From Cedecea neteri NBRC 105707 = ATCC 33855 (lineage in GTDB: Bacteria > Pseudomonadota > Gammaproteobacteria > Enterobacterales > Enterobacteriaceae), in the NCBI RefSeq assembly GCF_001571265.1, contig NZ_BCTL01000052.1, positions 1 through 39,981 of the forward strand: a DNA stretch of 39,981 bases, given 5' to 3'. This document shows positions 33,305-39,981 of the stretch, one piece after another. Position 1 is the stretch's first letter, and the number at the start of each line of letters is the position of its first letter. The notes beneath the pieces were generated by a model. It worked only from the letters and a program-made list of their open reading frames with translations, made no database searches and was not told the DNA's origin. A program made the translations under genes and the position numbers.

Positions 33305-33821
33305 AAGATTGCTGCTGCGGCCGTGGCGCGATGACGATGCAGCGCCGTTTGCTGAGATGAACGCCGACCCCGAAGTCATGCGCTATTTCCTGCAGCCCCT
33401 GACGGCGGAAGAAAGCCAAAGTTACCTCGAGACATTCCGTCAGCGTCTGGCGGAAAACGGCTTTGGTTTCTGGGCGGTAGAAGAACAACGGAGCGGTGAG
33501 CTGGTGGGGTTTGTGGGCCTGAATCGGCCTGGCTACTCGCTGCCGTTTGGCCCGTGCGTGGAGATAGGCTGGCGGCTGCGAAAAGCATTTTGGGGCAAAG
33601 GGTACGCGCCTGAGGCAGCGAGGGAAGCGCTGCGCATTGGTTTCGACGAGTACGATCTGGACAGCATTGTGGCTTTTACCGCGCTGCCAAATTTGCCGTC
33701 TCAGCGGGTGATGGAGAAACTGGGCATGCGCCGAAGCGGTGAGTTTGACCATCCGATGGTGCCGGCGCAGCATCCGCTGTTACGGCATGTCTGGTATCAG
33801 ATTCACCGGCAGAAGGTTTAA
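33291..33821 (+). CDS. GNAT-family N-acetyltransferase (RimJ/RimL type), 176 aa
   Basis: It starts at the ATG at 33291 (MYKTERLLLRPWRDDD), inside the end of ydcR by 14 bp, with GAGG 7 bp upstream. The RimJ/RimL-like features are LLLRPWRDDDAAPFAEMNADPEVMRYF, the acetyl-CoA binding region RLRKAFWGKGYAPEAAREALRIG, and VAFTALPNLPSQRVMEKLGM. It probably acetylates a small-molecule amine or a protein N-terminus; the acceptor cannot be told. The overlap with ydcR suggests a functional link, but the substrate of neither is known. Confidence 0.9.
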   Translation: MYKTERLLLRPWRDDDAAPFAEMNADPEVMRYFLQPLTAEESQSYLETFRQRLAENGFGFWAVEEQRSGELVGFVGLNRPGYSLPFGPCVEIGWRLRKAFWGKGYAPEAAREALRIGFDEYDLDSIVAFTALPNLPSQRVMEKLGMRRSGEFDHPMVPAQHPLLRHVWYQIHRQKV

Positions 33822-33848
33822 AAGCCGGCGAACCGGCCTGTAGCACGG

Positions 33849-34721
33849 TTACTCTGTCGGCTGGAAGACGTAATGGTCGCCTTTGGCTACGATGTGACCG
33901 ACGCCAGGGAACGGGAAGTGCGGGGCAAAAATCAGCTCGCGATCGGCGGCCAGCTTCGCCAGCAGCGCTTTGCGGTTGGCTATTCCTTCCTGGCGGTCGT
34001 TATCATAGGCAATTGCCTATTCGGGCTTCGTCAGCGACACAATCGAGCTGTGCGCCGAGTCACCAATATCTAACAGACGCTGCTTGCCGGAGGCAATCTG
34101 GTAGCCAACGTGCCCCGGCGTATGCCCCGGCAGCGGTACAGAGGTAATCCCCGGCAGCACCTGGTCGCCAGGCTTAAAGGTTTTCACCTGCGGCTGGATA
34201 GCTTCCGCCAGCGCCTTCATCTTGGGCAACGTTTGCAGCCAGGCCCAGTCCGGGGCAGAGATTTGCACCGTGGCCTGGGGGAATGCCGGTTTGCCGTCTG
34301 CGGTGAGCAGCCCACCAACATGGTCGCCGTGAACGTGGGTGATCAGCACATCGGTAATCTGTTCTGGCTTATAGCCCGACTTTGCGAGGCTCGAAATCAG
34401 CTGCCCCTGAGCGTTGGGGCCAAGCCCGGTATCCAGCAAAATGACTTTGCTGCCGTCTTTGACCAGCAGTGCGTCGACGCTGAGCTTAATATTGTCCGTC
34501 GGGGCGCCCGCCGCAGACAGCACTTCGGCCACGGCTTTTTCTCCCACGTCGACGCCCATCACTTTGCCATCGTTAGGCAGGGCGTTGTTTTTATCGTGCA
34601 GGGCGGTTAACTCAAGCTTGCCGAGCGGAAAAGTTTTAAACGCCGCACCCGCGTTATCCGCCAGCGCGAAGGCGGAGTAGCTGGCTGCAAACAGCGCCGA
34701 AACGAGCAGTTTTTTGATCAT
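33849..34721 (-). pseudogene. Secreted MBL-fold hydrolase broken by an in-frame amber codon
   Basis: The frame from 34721 encodes a signal peptide (residues 1 to about 20, ending FALA), DTGLGP, and THVHGDH (128-134), all typical of a periplasmic MBL-fold hydrolase. At 34017-34019 there is TAG, exactly where the reading otherwise continues for a further 55 codons (AIAYDNDR, LIFAPHFPFPGVGH, HYVFQPTE) to a TAA at 33849. One base change (TGG to TAG, a Trp after TKPE) explains it. The missing part holds the HFPFPGVGH stretch expected in the active site, so the product is probably inactive unless amber is read through. The full frame is 290 codons, the normal length for the family. Confidence 0.85.
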
Positions 34722-34865
34722 TACTGTTCCCTTTATGCATCAGGTTAATTACCGGAAACCCATTGTTACTACTGACATGCCACAGCAACAGATTTTAAGT
34801 AAAGCATCTACGCTGATTAATGGTTAGCTGCTCGGGCGGGTTTACATTTTGTATTGGGGTTAAAG

Positions 34866-35657
34866 ATGAAGCGTAAAACAGTAAGTTACGGGCTGCCTGT
34901 AAGTCTTTTTTTGGCGGCGCTGAGCGGCAGCGCGTGGGCCGAAAGCGGCCAAAACGCACCGGGAGAAAATTATCCGGTGCTGACAAAGGACTATTTGCTG
35001 CAATCCTTTGACGGCAGTGAAAAGCCGAATGAGGTGACGATAACGTCGGGGCTGCATAACCGCTATTTCTACAGTAACTGCAGCGGGGACAAAAGCTGTG
35101 ATTCTGCCATTCCGGCAGGGGCGATGGTATTTAAAGCGCCGTCCGGTTTTGGCTCTACGCCGCACAGTGAATTTCCTCGCGTCGAGCTGAGAGCCACGCA
35201 CAATTTTGTCAACGGCAGCGAGTTTGACAATGAGCAGCGCGGGTCGGTGTATATCGTCAAAAATCCGTCCACACGATCGATTATTTTTGCTCAAATTCAC
35301 GGCGATAAGCCCGGCGGCTCAGAGATGCTGAAATTGCGCTGGGAAGACGGTGCGATAGTGGCGGGCGTGAAAGAACATTACGGCGATCCGGAAAAGCGCA
35401 CCACGCTGCTTTCAGGCGTCGGGCTGAAAGAAAAAATTGACTACAGCATTAAAGCCAAAGGCACGGAGAGCGGCATGAAGGTAACGGTTGAAGCCAGCGC
35501 CGGAGGAAAAAAGGCCAGTCAAACCTTTGACTATCCAAAGCAGAGTTGGGAAGGGATCCAGCTTTACTTCAAGGCGGGCAACTACAACCAGGACAAAAAC
35601 AAGGACGGTTCAGAAGCGGTGGTGGCCTACAGTAAGCTTGATGTGCGCTACAAGTAA
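34866..35657 (+). CDS. Secreted alginate lyase, polysaccharide lyase family 7, 263 aa
   Basis: Starting at the ATG at 34866, a signal peptide (MKRKTVSYGLPVSLFL, ending SAWA near residue 25) precedes a PL7 beta-jelly-roll. The three PL7 motifs are present: RVELR (105-109), QIH (143-145) and YFKAGNYNQ (233-241). These include the Arg, Gln-His and Tyr catalytic residues. An Ile in QIH is usual for enzymes that act on guluronate-containing alginate, and Val for polymannuronate, but this is a tendency only. It has no operon partners and no visible transporter for alginate oligosaccharides. Confidence 0.93.
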   Translation: MKRKTVSYGLPVSLFLAALSGSAWAESGQNAPGENYPVLTKDYLLQSFDGSEKPNEVTITSGLHNRYFYSNCSGDKSCDSAIPAGAMVFKAPSGFGSTPHSEFPRVELRATHNFVNGSEFDNEQRGSVYIVKNPSTRSIIFAQIHGDKPGGSEMLKLRWEDGAIVAGVKEHYGDPEKRTTLLSGVGLKEKIDYSIKAKGTESGMKVTVEASAGGKKASQTFDYPKQSWEGIQLYFKAGNYNQDKNKDGSEAVVAYSKLDVRYK

Positions 35658-35668
35658 GCGAGTTAAAA

Positions 35669-35691
35669 CCGGCAGCCTAAGGGGCTGCCGG
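35669..35691. terminator. Bidirectional terminator between the lyase and di-Mop genes
   Basis: CCGGCAGCC (35669-35677) pairs perfectly with GGCTGCCGG (35683-35691). On the minus strand it is followed by TTTTAA, a better tail than the plus strand's AAGCGTAATTTTT. It separates convergent genes. Confidence 0.75.
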
Positions 35692-35702
35692 AAGCGTAAT
35701 TT

Positions 35703-36131
35703 TTACTTCTTCACCGCAATCAGCACGGATGAGGCTTTCACCAGCGCCAGCAGGCGAGACCCCACCTTAAGCGCCATCTCATCGGCCGCTTCGTTAGTCA
35801 CCACGGCGGTTAATGCAAAACCCGCGTCGGTCTGAATGTGCACGGTGGTATTCACCGCACCTTCTGCGATGGCTTTCACCGCGCCGGGGAACTGGTTTCT
35901 GGCGGAGAAGGCATATCCGCAATCTTCGCTCGCCAGCACCACCCACGGGGCTTTGATCAGGGCCAGGGCTTCTTTACCGTTGACCAGGCCTAGCGCTTCT
36001 TTGCTGCTGCGGGTGACGACGGCGACCAGCCTGCCGCCACCGTTCAGGGTTAATTCTATTTCGTCATTAACTGCGCCGGCCGTGACGTTGCTGATGGTAC
36101 CGGTTAATTGATTACGGGCTGAAATGGTCAT
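35703..36131 (-). CDS. Di-Mop molybdate-binding protein (molbindin, ModG-like), 142 aa
   Basis: Two TOBE/Mop domains of about 70 residues each start with the SARNQ motif (MTISARNQLTGTI, then YAFSARNQFPGAV). The 142-residue length equals Azotobacter ModG. Mop-type proteins store or buffer molybdate or tungstate in the cytoplasm. It ends at a shared terminator with the lyase. No molybdate importer genes lie next to it. Confidence 0.9.
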   Translation of the reverse strand: MTISARNQLTGTISNVTAGAVNDEIELTLNGGGRLVAVVTRSSKEALGLVNGKEALALIKAPWVVLASEDCGYAFSARNQFPGAVKAIAEGAVNTTVHIQTDAGFALTAVVTNEAADEMALKVGSRLLALVKASSVLIAVKK

Positions 36132-36414
36132 TGTGCCTCCTGGCGGTTAACTAAGAAAAGGGCTGCCTAAAGCATAGGGCGCGCCGCTTCCTATTCATAT
36201 TAATTTTCAATAGATACCTAATTTTCTCTCCCGCCTGTTATACCAAAGAGAGTGAGGCAATTTCACCGGCTTACTGCGTGGTGCATCACAACCTGATGAA
36301 AATCCCCATGCTATGCCGCAGTCACCGTATCGCCGGAACTATGCTTTTTAATCAGTCCTTTTACGCTAACGCGCCTCTGCAGGCCTCAATATCAGAACGG
36401 GAAAGGAGAACGGG

Positions 36415-37839
36415 ATGCAAAGCCAGTTATTGATTAACGGCCAGCTTGTGGATGGCCTCGGGGAAAAACAGCCGGTGTTCAATCCGGCCACGGGCCAGGT
36501 GCTGCTGGAAGTGGCAGAAGCCACGGTTGAACAGGTCAACGACGCTGTCCTGGCGGCAGATAAGGCATTTGCTGAATGGGGACAAACGACGCCGAAAGAA
36601 CGTGCGGAGCATCTTCTGGCGCTGGCCAATGCCATAGAGCAACACGGTGATGACTTTGCGCGGCTTGAGTCGCAAAACTGCGGCAAACCTTTCCACTGCG
36701 TGCTGAATGATGAGATCCCGGCCGTTGTCGACATTTTCCGCTTTTTTGCCGGGGCAAGCCGCTGCCTGAGCGGCCTGGCCGCCGGGGAATATCTGAGCGG
36801 GCACACGTCAATGATCCGCCGCGATCCGGTTGGGGTGGTGGCTTCTATTGCGCCCTGGAACTACCCGCTGATGATGGCCGCCTGGAAGCTGGCTCCGGCG
36901 CTGGCCGCCGGGAGCTGCGTGGTCATCAAACCTTCTGAAATTACACCGCTGACAGCTTTTAAACTGGCTGAACTGGTAAAGGATATTTTCCCTGCGGGCG
37001 TAATCAACGTGCTGTTTGGGCGCGGACAAACCGTGGGGGATGCGCTGACCGGACATGAAAAAGTGCGGATGGTGTCGTTGACCGGCTCCATTGCTACCGG
37101 GGAACATATTATTAGCCACACCGCGCCGTCGATTAAGCGCACCCACATGGAACTGGGTGGCAAAGCGCCGGTTATCGTGTTCGACGATGCGGATTTACAA
37201 GCGGTAGTTGAAGGCGTGCGAACCTTTGGCTATTACAATGCCGGGCAGGATTGTACCGCCGCGTGTCGGATCTATGCCCAAAGTGGGGTTTACGACAGGC
37301 TGGTTGAGCAGCTTGGCAAAGCCGTTGCCAGCCTCAAATATGGGCCGCCCGAGGACGAAAGCACCGAGCTGGGGCCGCTGAGTTCAAAGGCGCATCTTGA
37401 ACGCGTGAGCAAAGCCGTGGAGGACGCCAAAGCGCTGGCTCATATCAAAGTCGTGACGGGCGGCAGCAAGGTGGCTGGCGACGGTTATTACTATCAGCCA
37501 ACGCTGCTGGCCGGAGCGAAGCAGGGCGATGCGATCGTGCAAAAAGAGGTGTTTGGCCCGGTGGTCAGCATCACAAAATTTGAGGATGAGCAGCAGGTGC
37601 TTGAGTGGGCCAATGACTCCAGCTACGGCCTGGCATCCTCGGTGTGGACGCAGGACGTTGGCCGCGCGCATCGCCTGAGCGCGCGGCTGCAGTACGGCTG
37701 CACCTGGGTCAACACGCACTTTATGCTGGTCAGCGAGATGCCGCACGGCGGGCAAAAGCTCTCAGGCTACGGCAAAGATATGTCGCTGTACGGGCTGGAG
37801 GATTACACCGTGATTCGGCATGTGATGATAAAACACTGA
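36415..37839 (+). CDS. patD: Gamma-aminobutyraldehyde dehydrogenase PatD (YdcW), 474 aa
   Basis: It starts at the ATG at 36415 behind GGAAAGGAGAACGGG. It is an aldehyde dehydrogenase with E246 (MELGGKAP) and the catalytic Cys near residue 280 (GQDCTAAC), and the NAD-binding part around [20 protein letters not shown]. It is very similar to E. coli PatD, which oxidises 4-aminobutyraldehyde to GABA in putrescine breakdown. In E. coli it follows ydcSTUV in one operon; here it stands alone, 283 bp after a divergent gene, so its control must differ. No break in the coding sequence is visible. Confidence 0.93.
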   Translation: MQSQLLINGQLVDGLGEKQPVFNPATGQVLLEVAEATVEQVNDAVLAADKAFAEWGQTTPKERAEHLLALANAIEQHGDDFARLESQNCGKPFHCVLNDEIPAVVDIFRFFAGASRCLSGLAAGEYLSGHTSMIRRDPVGVVASIAPWNYPLMMAAWKLAPALAAGSCVVIKPSEITPLTAFKLAELVKDIFPAGVINVLFGRGQTVGDALTGHEKVRMVSLTGSIATGEHIISHTAPSIKRTHMELGGKAPVIVFDDADLQAVVEGVRTFGYYNAGQDCTAACRIYAQSGVYDRLVEQLGKAVASLKYGPPEDESTELGPLSSKAHLERVSKAVEDAKALAHIKVVTGGSKVAGDGYYYQPTLLAGAKQGDAIVQKEVFGPVVSITKFEDEQQVLEWANDSSYGLASSVWTQDVGRAHRLSARLQYGCTWVNTHFMLVSEMPHGGQKLSGYGKDMSLYGLEDYTVIRHVMIKH

Positions 37840-37915
37840 CCTGCTGAAACGGGCGACTGGCGGATTCCTCCGTTTTTGCCAGGCTTACTGGGACCAGTCA
37901 ACAGGAGGAAAAACC

Positions 37916-38362
37916 ATGGGATTATTTGATTTTGTCAAAGACGCGGGGGCGAAACTTTGGGATTCGCTGAAAGGGAACGAAGGCGAGCAGGGCAGCAAGC
38001 TTGAGGAGCATTTGAAAAACAGCGGCATTCCCGGTGCCGACAAAGTAAATGTCACCGTAGAAAACGGCAAAGCGGTGATCTCCGGGGGAGATGGGTTGAC
38101 CCAGGCGCTGAAAGAGAAAATTCAGGTGGCGGTGGGGAACGTGGCCGGTATCAGCAGCGTTGAAAATAATATTCAGGCAACGGATGCGGCGCAGGAGGCG
38201 ACTTACTATACGGTGAAATCGGGCGATACGCTGAGCGCCATTTCTAAACATGTCTACGGCGATGCCAACAAGTACAACACTATTTTCGAGGCGAATAAGC
38301 CAATGTTGACCCATCCGGATAAAATTTATCCTGGACAGGTGCTGATTATTCCTAAGCTGTAA
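37916..38362 (+). CDS. kbp: Kbp (YgaU)-like BON-LysM potassium-binding protein, 148 aa
   Basis: It matches E. coli Kbp (YgaU) along the chain: [39 protein letters not shown], and the C-terminal LysM ([42 protein letters not shown], about 97-148). The BON domain covers about residues 25-85. Kbp binds potassium in the cytoplasm. AGGAGG lies 8 bp before the ATG. It ends at a UUCG-loop terminator. Confidence 0.92.
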   Translation: MGLFDFVKDAGAKLWDSLKGNEGEQGSKLEEHLKNSGIPGADKVNVTVENGKAVISGGDGLTQALKEKIQVAVGNVAGISSVENNIQATDAAQEATYYTVKSGDTLSAISKHVYGDANKYNTIFEANKPMLTHPDKIYPGQVLIIPKL

Positions 38363-38371
38363 GTGCCCTGC

Positions 38372-38391
38372 AAACCCACTTCGGTGGGTTT
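38372..38391 (+). terminator. UUCG-loop terminator after kbp
   Basis: AAACCCAC (38372-38379) pairs with GTGGGTTT (38384-38391) around a TTCG loop, followed by TTG. Confidence 0.85.
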
Positions 38392-38493
38392 TGTCTGGCA
38401 GATCGCGTAAAGTGTTTCGCTAAACCCCAGAATTGATCTGTTTATTTTCTGCTAGTTGCCGACGAGGTGTTGGCCCGCTTTCAAGGAAGATGT

Positions 38494-39222
38494 ATGAAGT
38501 TAAAAAGAGCCATTCTGCTGGCGGTGCCACTCCTTTTCTGTTCCTTCTCTTATGCCCAGGCGGCAAGAAACCCGGTTATCGCCAACCTGGCGACGATGTT
38601 TGATTTCAATGCGCCCGCAGGAAATGTGCGCGAAATGTATACCGTAATGAAGCATCCGTCAGGGCAAATAAATTATGAGAACCGGTTAAAGGTGGATCGT
38701 GCCGGGTGCGTTACCAGCCTTGATATCAGGGACTCGACGCAAAAAATGGTGCTACAGCTTCATCGCGAAGGTAACGTGCTGACAGGGACCCAAAATGGCA
38801 AACCGTTATCCCTCAAGCTCGATGAAAAGTGCCTGGTGAAGAAGAGAAAAGATGAGCTGGGCGAAGTGAAATATGCCTACTGGCCGAGCGGGCTGCTGAA
38901 GGATATTTTTTTCATGCCGGGCGGTCAGCGGATTGCTCATCACGAGTACGATGCCAACGGGCTTCCGCGGCAGGTTGATTTTTACATGAGCGACAAAGTG
39001 GCTTCGCAAACCAAAGTCAGCTACGAAGATGCCGAAAAGCGGCCTTTCGACTACAAATTAGTGACCGAGACGATGGGCGTGGCTTTTTTAACCGCCGAAA
39101 GCCACTGCCGTTATGACGAACAATTAACGCCTGTTGCCTGCGACATGACGCTGGTCACCGGGCTCGGAAACACGCAGCAAACCCAGCATCAGCATGTGAC
39201 GACGGATGTCAGCTATTACTGA
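38494..39222 (+). CDS. YnfC-like secreted protein (UPF0257), 242 aa, without lipobox
   Basis: It starts at the ATG at 38494 with AAGGAAG 5 bp upstream; an in-frame TTG at 38467 is less likely. It resembles E. coli YnfC: FDFNAPAGNVREMYTV, AGCVTSLDI, and near the end ESHCRYDEQLTPVACD. YnfC is a lipoprotein with LTGC; here the same region reads LLFCSFSYAQAARN, where a lipobox is not present, so it should be a soluble periplasmic protein cut after about AQA. The function is unknown in E. coli. Four Cys are retained in the mature protein. Confidence 0.8.
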   Translation: MKLKRAILLAVPLLFCSFSYAQAARNPVIANLATMFDFNAPAGNVREMYTVMKHPSGQINYENRLKVDRAGCVTSLDIRDSTQKMVLQLHREGNVLTGTQNGKPLSLKLDEKCLVKKRKDELGEVKYAYWPSGLLKDIFFMPGGQRIAHHEYDANGLPRQVDFYMSDKVASQTKVSYEDAEKRPFDYKLVTETMGVAFLTAESHCRYDEQLTPVACDMTLVTGLGNTQQTQHQHVTTDVSYY

Positions 39223-39304
39223 GTAAAGTAAGTTTCTAAACTTGATCTGCGTCATAAAAAAGAGCATATTCTGCAAAATTTTTTAACAAGTAGTAATGCT
39301 TTGT

Positions 39305-39478
39305 ATGACGCTTTATCAACACATGCTGGTTTTTTACGCCGTGATGGCGTTAATCTGCGCCGGGATCACCTGGCTGCTCGCCAAAGACTCCAAACGTATT
39401 AAGCTGCTTTGCTCCGTCCTTGTCGGGGCGACCTGGCCGATGAGCTTCCCGGTCGCGCTGTTGTTCTCGCTGTTCTGA
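39305..39478 (+). CDS. ortT: OrtT-type small membrane toxin (GhoT/OrtT family), 57 aa
   Basis: Starting at the ATG at 39305 (MTLYQHMLVFYAVMAL), this is nearly the same length as E. coli OrtT (YdcX), with VGATWPMSFPVALLFSLF at its C-terminus almost identical. OrtT is an orphan membrane toxin without an antitoxin, active under stress and growth limitation. An earlier ATG (39296) would add three residues. In E. coli it follows patD directly; here kbp and a YnfC-like gene are placed between. Two membrane segments (about 6-26 and 37-56) are predicted. Confidence 0.88.
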   Translation: MTLYQHMLVFYAVMALICAGITWLLAKDSKRIKLLCSVLVGATWPMSFPVALLFSLF

Positions 39479-39526
39479 TCGAGCAGGTTTACTAGCAGCC
39501 CGCCGCGATAAAATCGCCGTTGGCGT

Positions 39527-39552
39527 TAACGCCCCACGGAATAGGGGCGTTA
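39527..39552 (+). terminator. Hairpin after ortT
   Basis: TAACGCCCC (39527-39535) pairs perfectly with GGGGCGTTA (39544-39552) around an 8-nt loop; the tail is TTG only, so it is probably a weak terminator. Confidence 0.5.
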
Positions 39553-39665
39553 TTGATGAAGGGTTAAGAGGAAGCGGGAATATGCCGTAATTCCGTATCA
39601 GAAATCAATTTGTTACGGAATCATGCACATCATTTGGTGTTATTTATATTGAGTAATATTGTGTT

Positions 39666-39981
39666 TTATTTCGGTGTTGACACTTTCTCTAATTCTATAA
39701 ACAAATGTTCGAAACCAAATGAAAACACATAGGGATTGCCTGGTATATAACTCATTTCAAAGTCAAAATTCTCTAATATCGTTTCACATAACTCCTCTGC
39801 AACAATGGAATAATTACCCGGAAGTTTAAAAATTCCTTTATTTATATCAAAAAAATAATTCTTCCCATTGTGATTAACCAACGCTGTAGCATGTGATAAA
39901 TCAGAGTCTCTGTATTCAGTGTCGTTATAGAGAAACTTTGCAGGATCGTATAGCGCTGTCGAAATTATAAGAGCTGTATTT
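39666..39981 (-). CDS. C-terminus of a C58 (YopT/AvrPphB)-like cysteine protease, partial
   Basis: The minus-strand frame stays open from 39666 past the window edge, so the start is missing; a TTG at 39881 is only an internal codon. The 104 visible residues include DLSHATALVNHNGKNYFFD and then INKGIFKL. C58 proteases have a Cys early and then an HA-x-x-L strand with the catalytic His, followed by FFDPNxGxF with the Asp; the visible part fits the His and Asp of that triad. After it comes a helix (VAEELCETILENF), as in the family. The Cys part lies outside the window. The composition is AT-rich. A polymorphic toxin tip is one explanation. The motif match is good but not proof. Confidence 0.55.
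   Translation of the reverse strand, partial: NTALIISTALYDPAKFLYNDTEYRDSDLSHATALVNHNGKNYFFDINKGIFKLPGNYSIVAEELCETILENFDFEMSYIPGNPYVFSFGFEHLFIELEKVSTPK

Noticed and set aside
36132-36414. Possible sigma-54 promoter before patD
   Set aside because: No GG-N10-GC pair with the right context was found; only general AT-rich sequence is present.
37840-37915. Terminator after patD
   Set aside because: A CGGA/TCCG stem with TTTTT exists, but a 4-bp stem is too weak to report as a feature.
1-39981. CRISPR arrays, tRNA or rRNA genes, insertion sequences
   Set aside because: No regular direct repeats with spacers, no cloverleaf-like tRNA sequence and no transposase was found by reading.

Overview
The window is from a member of the Enterobacteriaceae. 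The genes yncJ, nfrB, ydcR, patD, kbp and ortT all resemble their Escherichia coli counterparts closely, and gpdQ matches the Klebsiella (Enterobacter) aerogenes enzyme, including all seven metal ligands. Most genes are GC-rich with enterobacterial codon use. Four stretches are clearly AT-richer: the tip of the Rhs protein (about 125-853), the GIY-YIG gene and the spacer after it (16993-17760), the effector debris (18600-19550), and the right edge (after about 39580). No tRNA, rRNA, CRISPR array or transposase was seen. The genus was not determined.

Layout. 1-853: the 3' end of an Rhs gene with a predicted zinc metallopeptidase tip. 910-8093 (minus): a tightly overlapping six-gene operon with a peptide-type ABC importer, a luciferase-like flavin monooxygenase and a double CMD/AhpD-like protein; its substrate is unknown. 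8212-10727: yncJ, azlCD with a divergent XRE-cupin regulator, and emrE. 11038-14177: nfrB, a c-di-GMP-responsive glycosyltransferase, followed by a very short nfrA that keeps only the N-terminal repeat region. 14280-16809 (minus): a cyanide-insensitive-type cytochrome bd oxidase with its small DUF2474 subunit. 16993-19309: a GIY-YIG-like gene, a secreted GH46 chitosanase, and remnants of two effector-like genes, one split by an amber codon and the other ending soon after a run of ten Cs.

19554-31747 looks like a region for scavenging organic phosphate. On the left, an IMPase-family phosphatase, a LacI-type regulator and a metallo-beta-lactamase-fold hydrolase diverge from a four-gene ABC importer, with an 18-bp perfect palindrome between them. 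On the right, a UgpABCE-like ABC importer is built around gpdQ, a glycerophosphodiesterase, and its leader carries three PhoB-box-like 7-mers spaced exactly 11 bp apart.

31877-39981: ydcR, a GNAT acetyltransferase, an MBL-fold gene broken by one in-frame TAG, a PL7 alginate lyase, a di-Mop molybdate-binding protein, patD, kbp, a YnfC-like protein and ortT. The usual ydcSTUV transporter genes are absent between ydcR and patD. At the right edge is the C-terminal part of a protein that resembles a YopT/AvrPphB-type (C58) cysteine protease.

The most notable points are the PhoB-linked phosphodiester operons, the three protease-like effector pieces (two at the window edges, one in the middle), the two amber-interrupted genes, and the orphan monooxygenase-importer operon.
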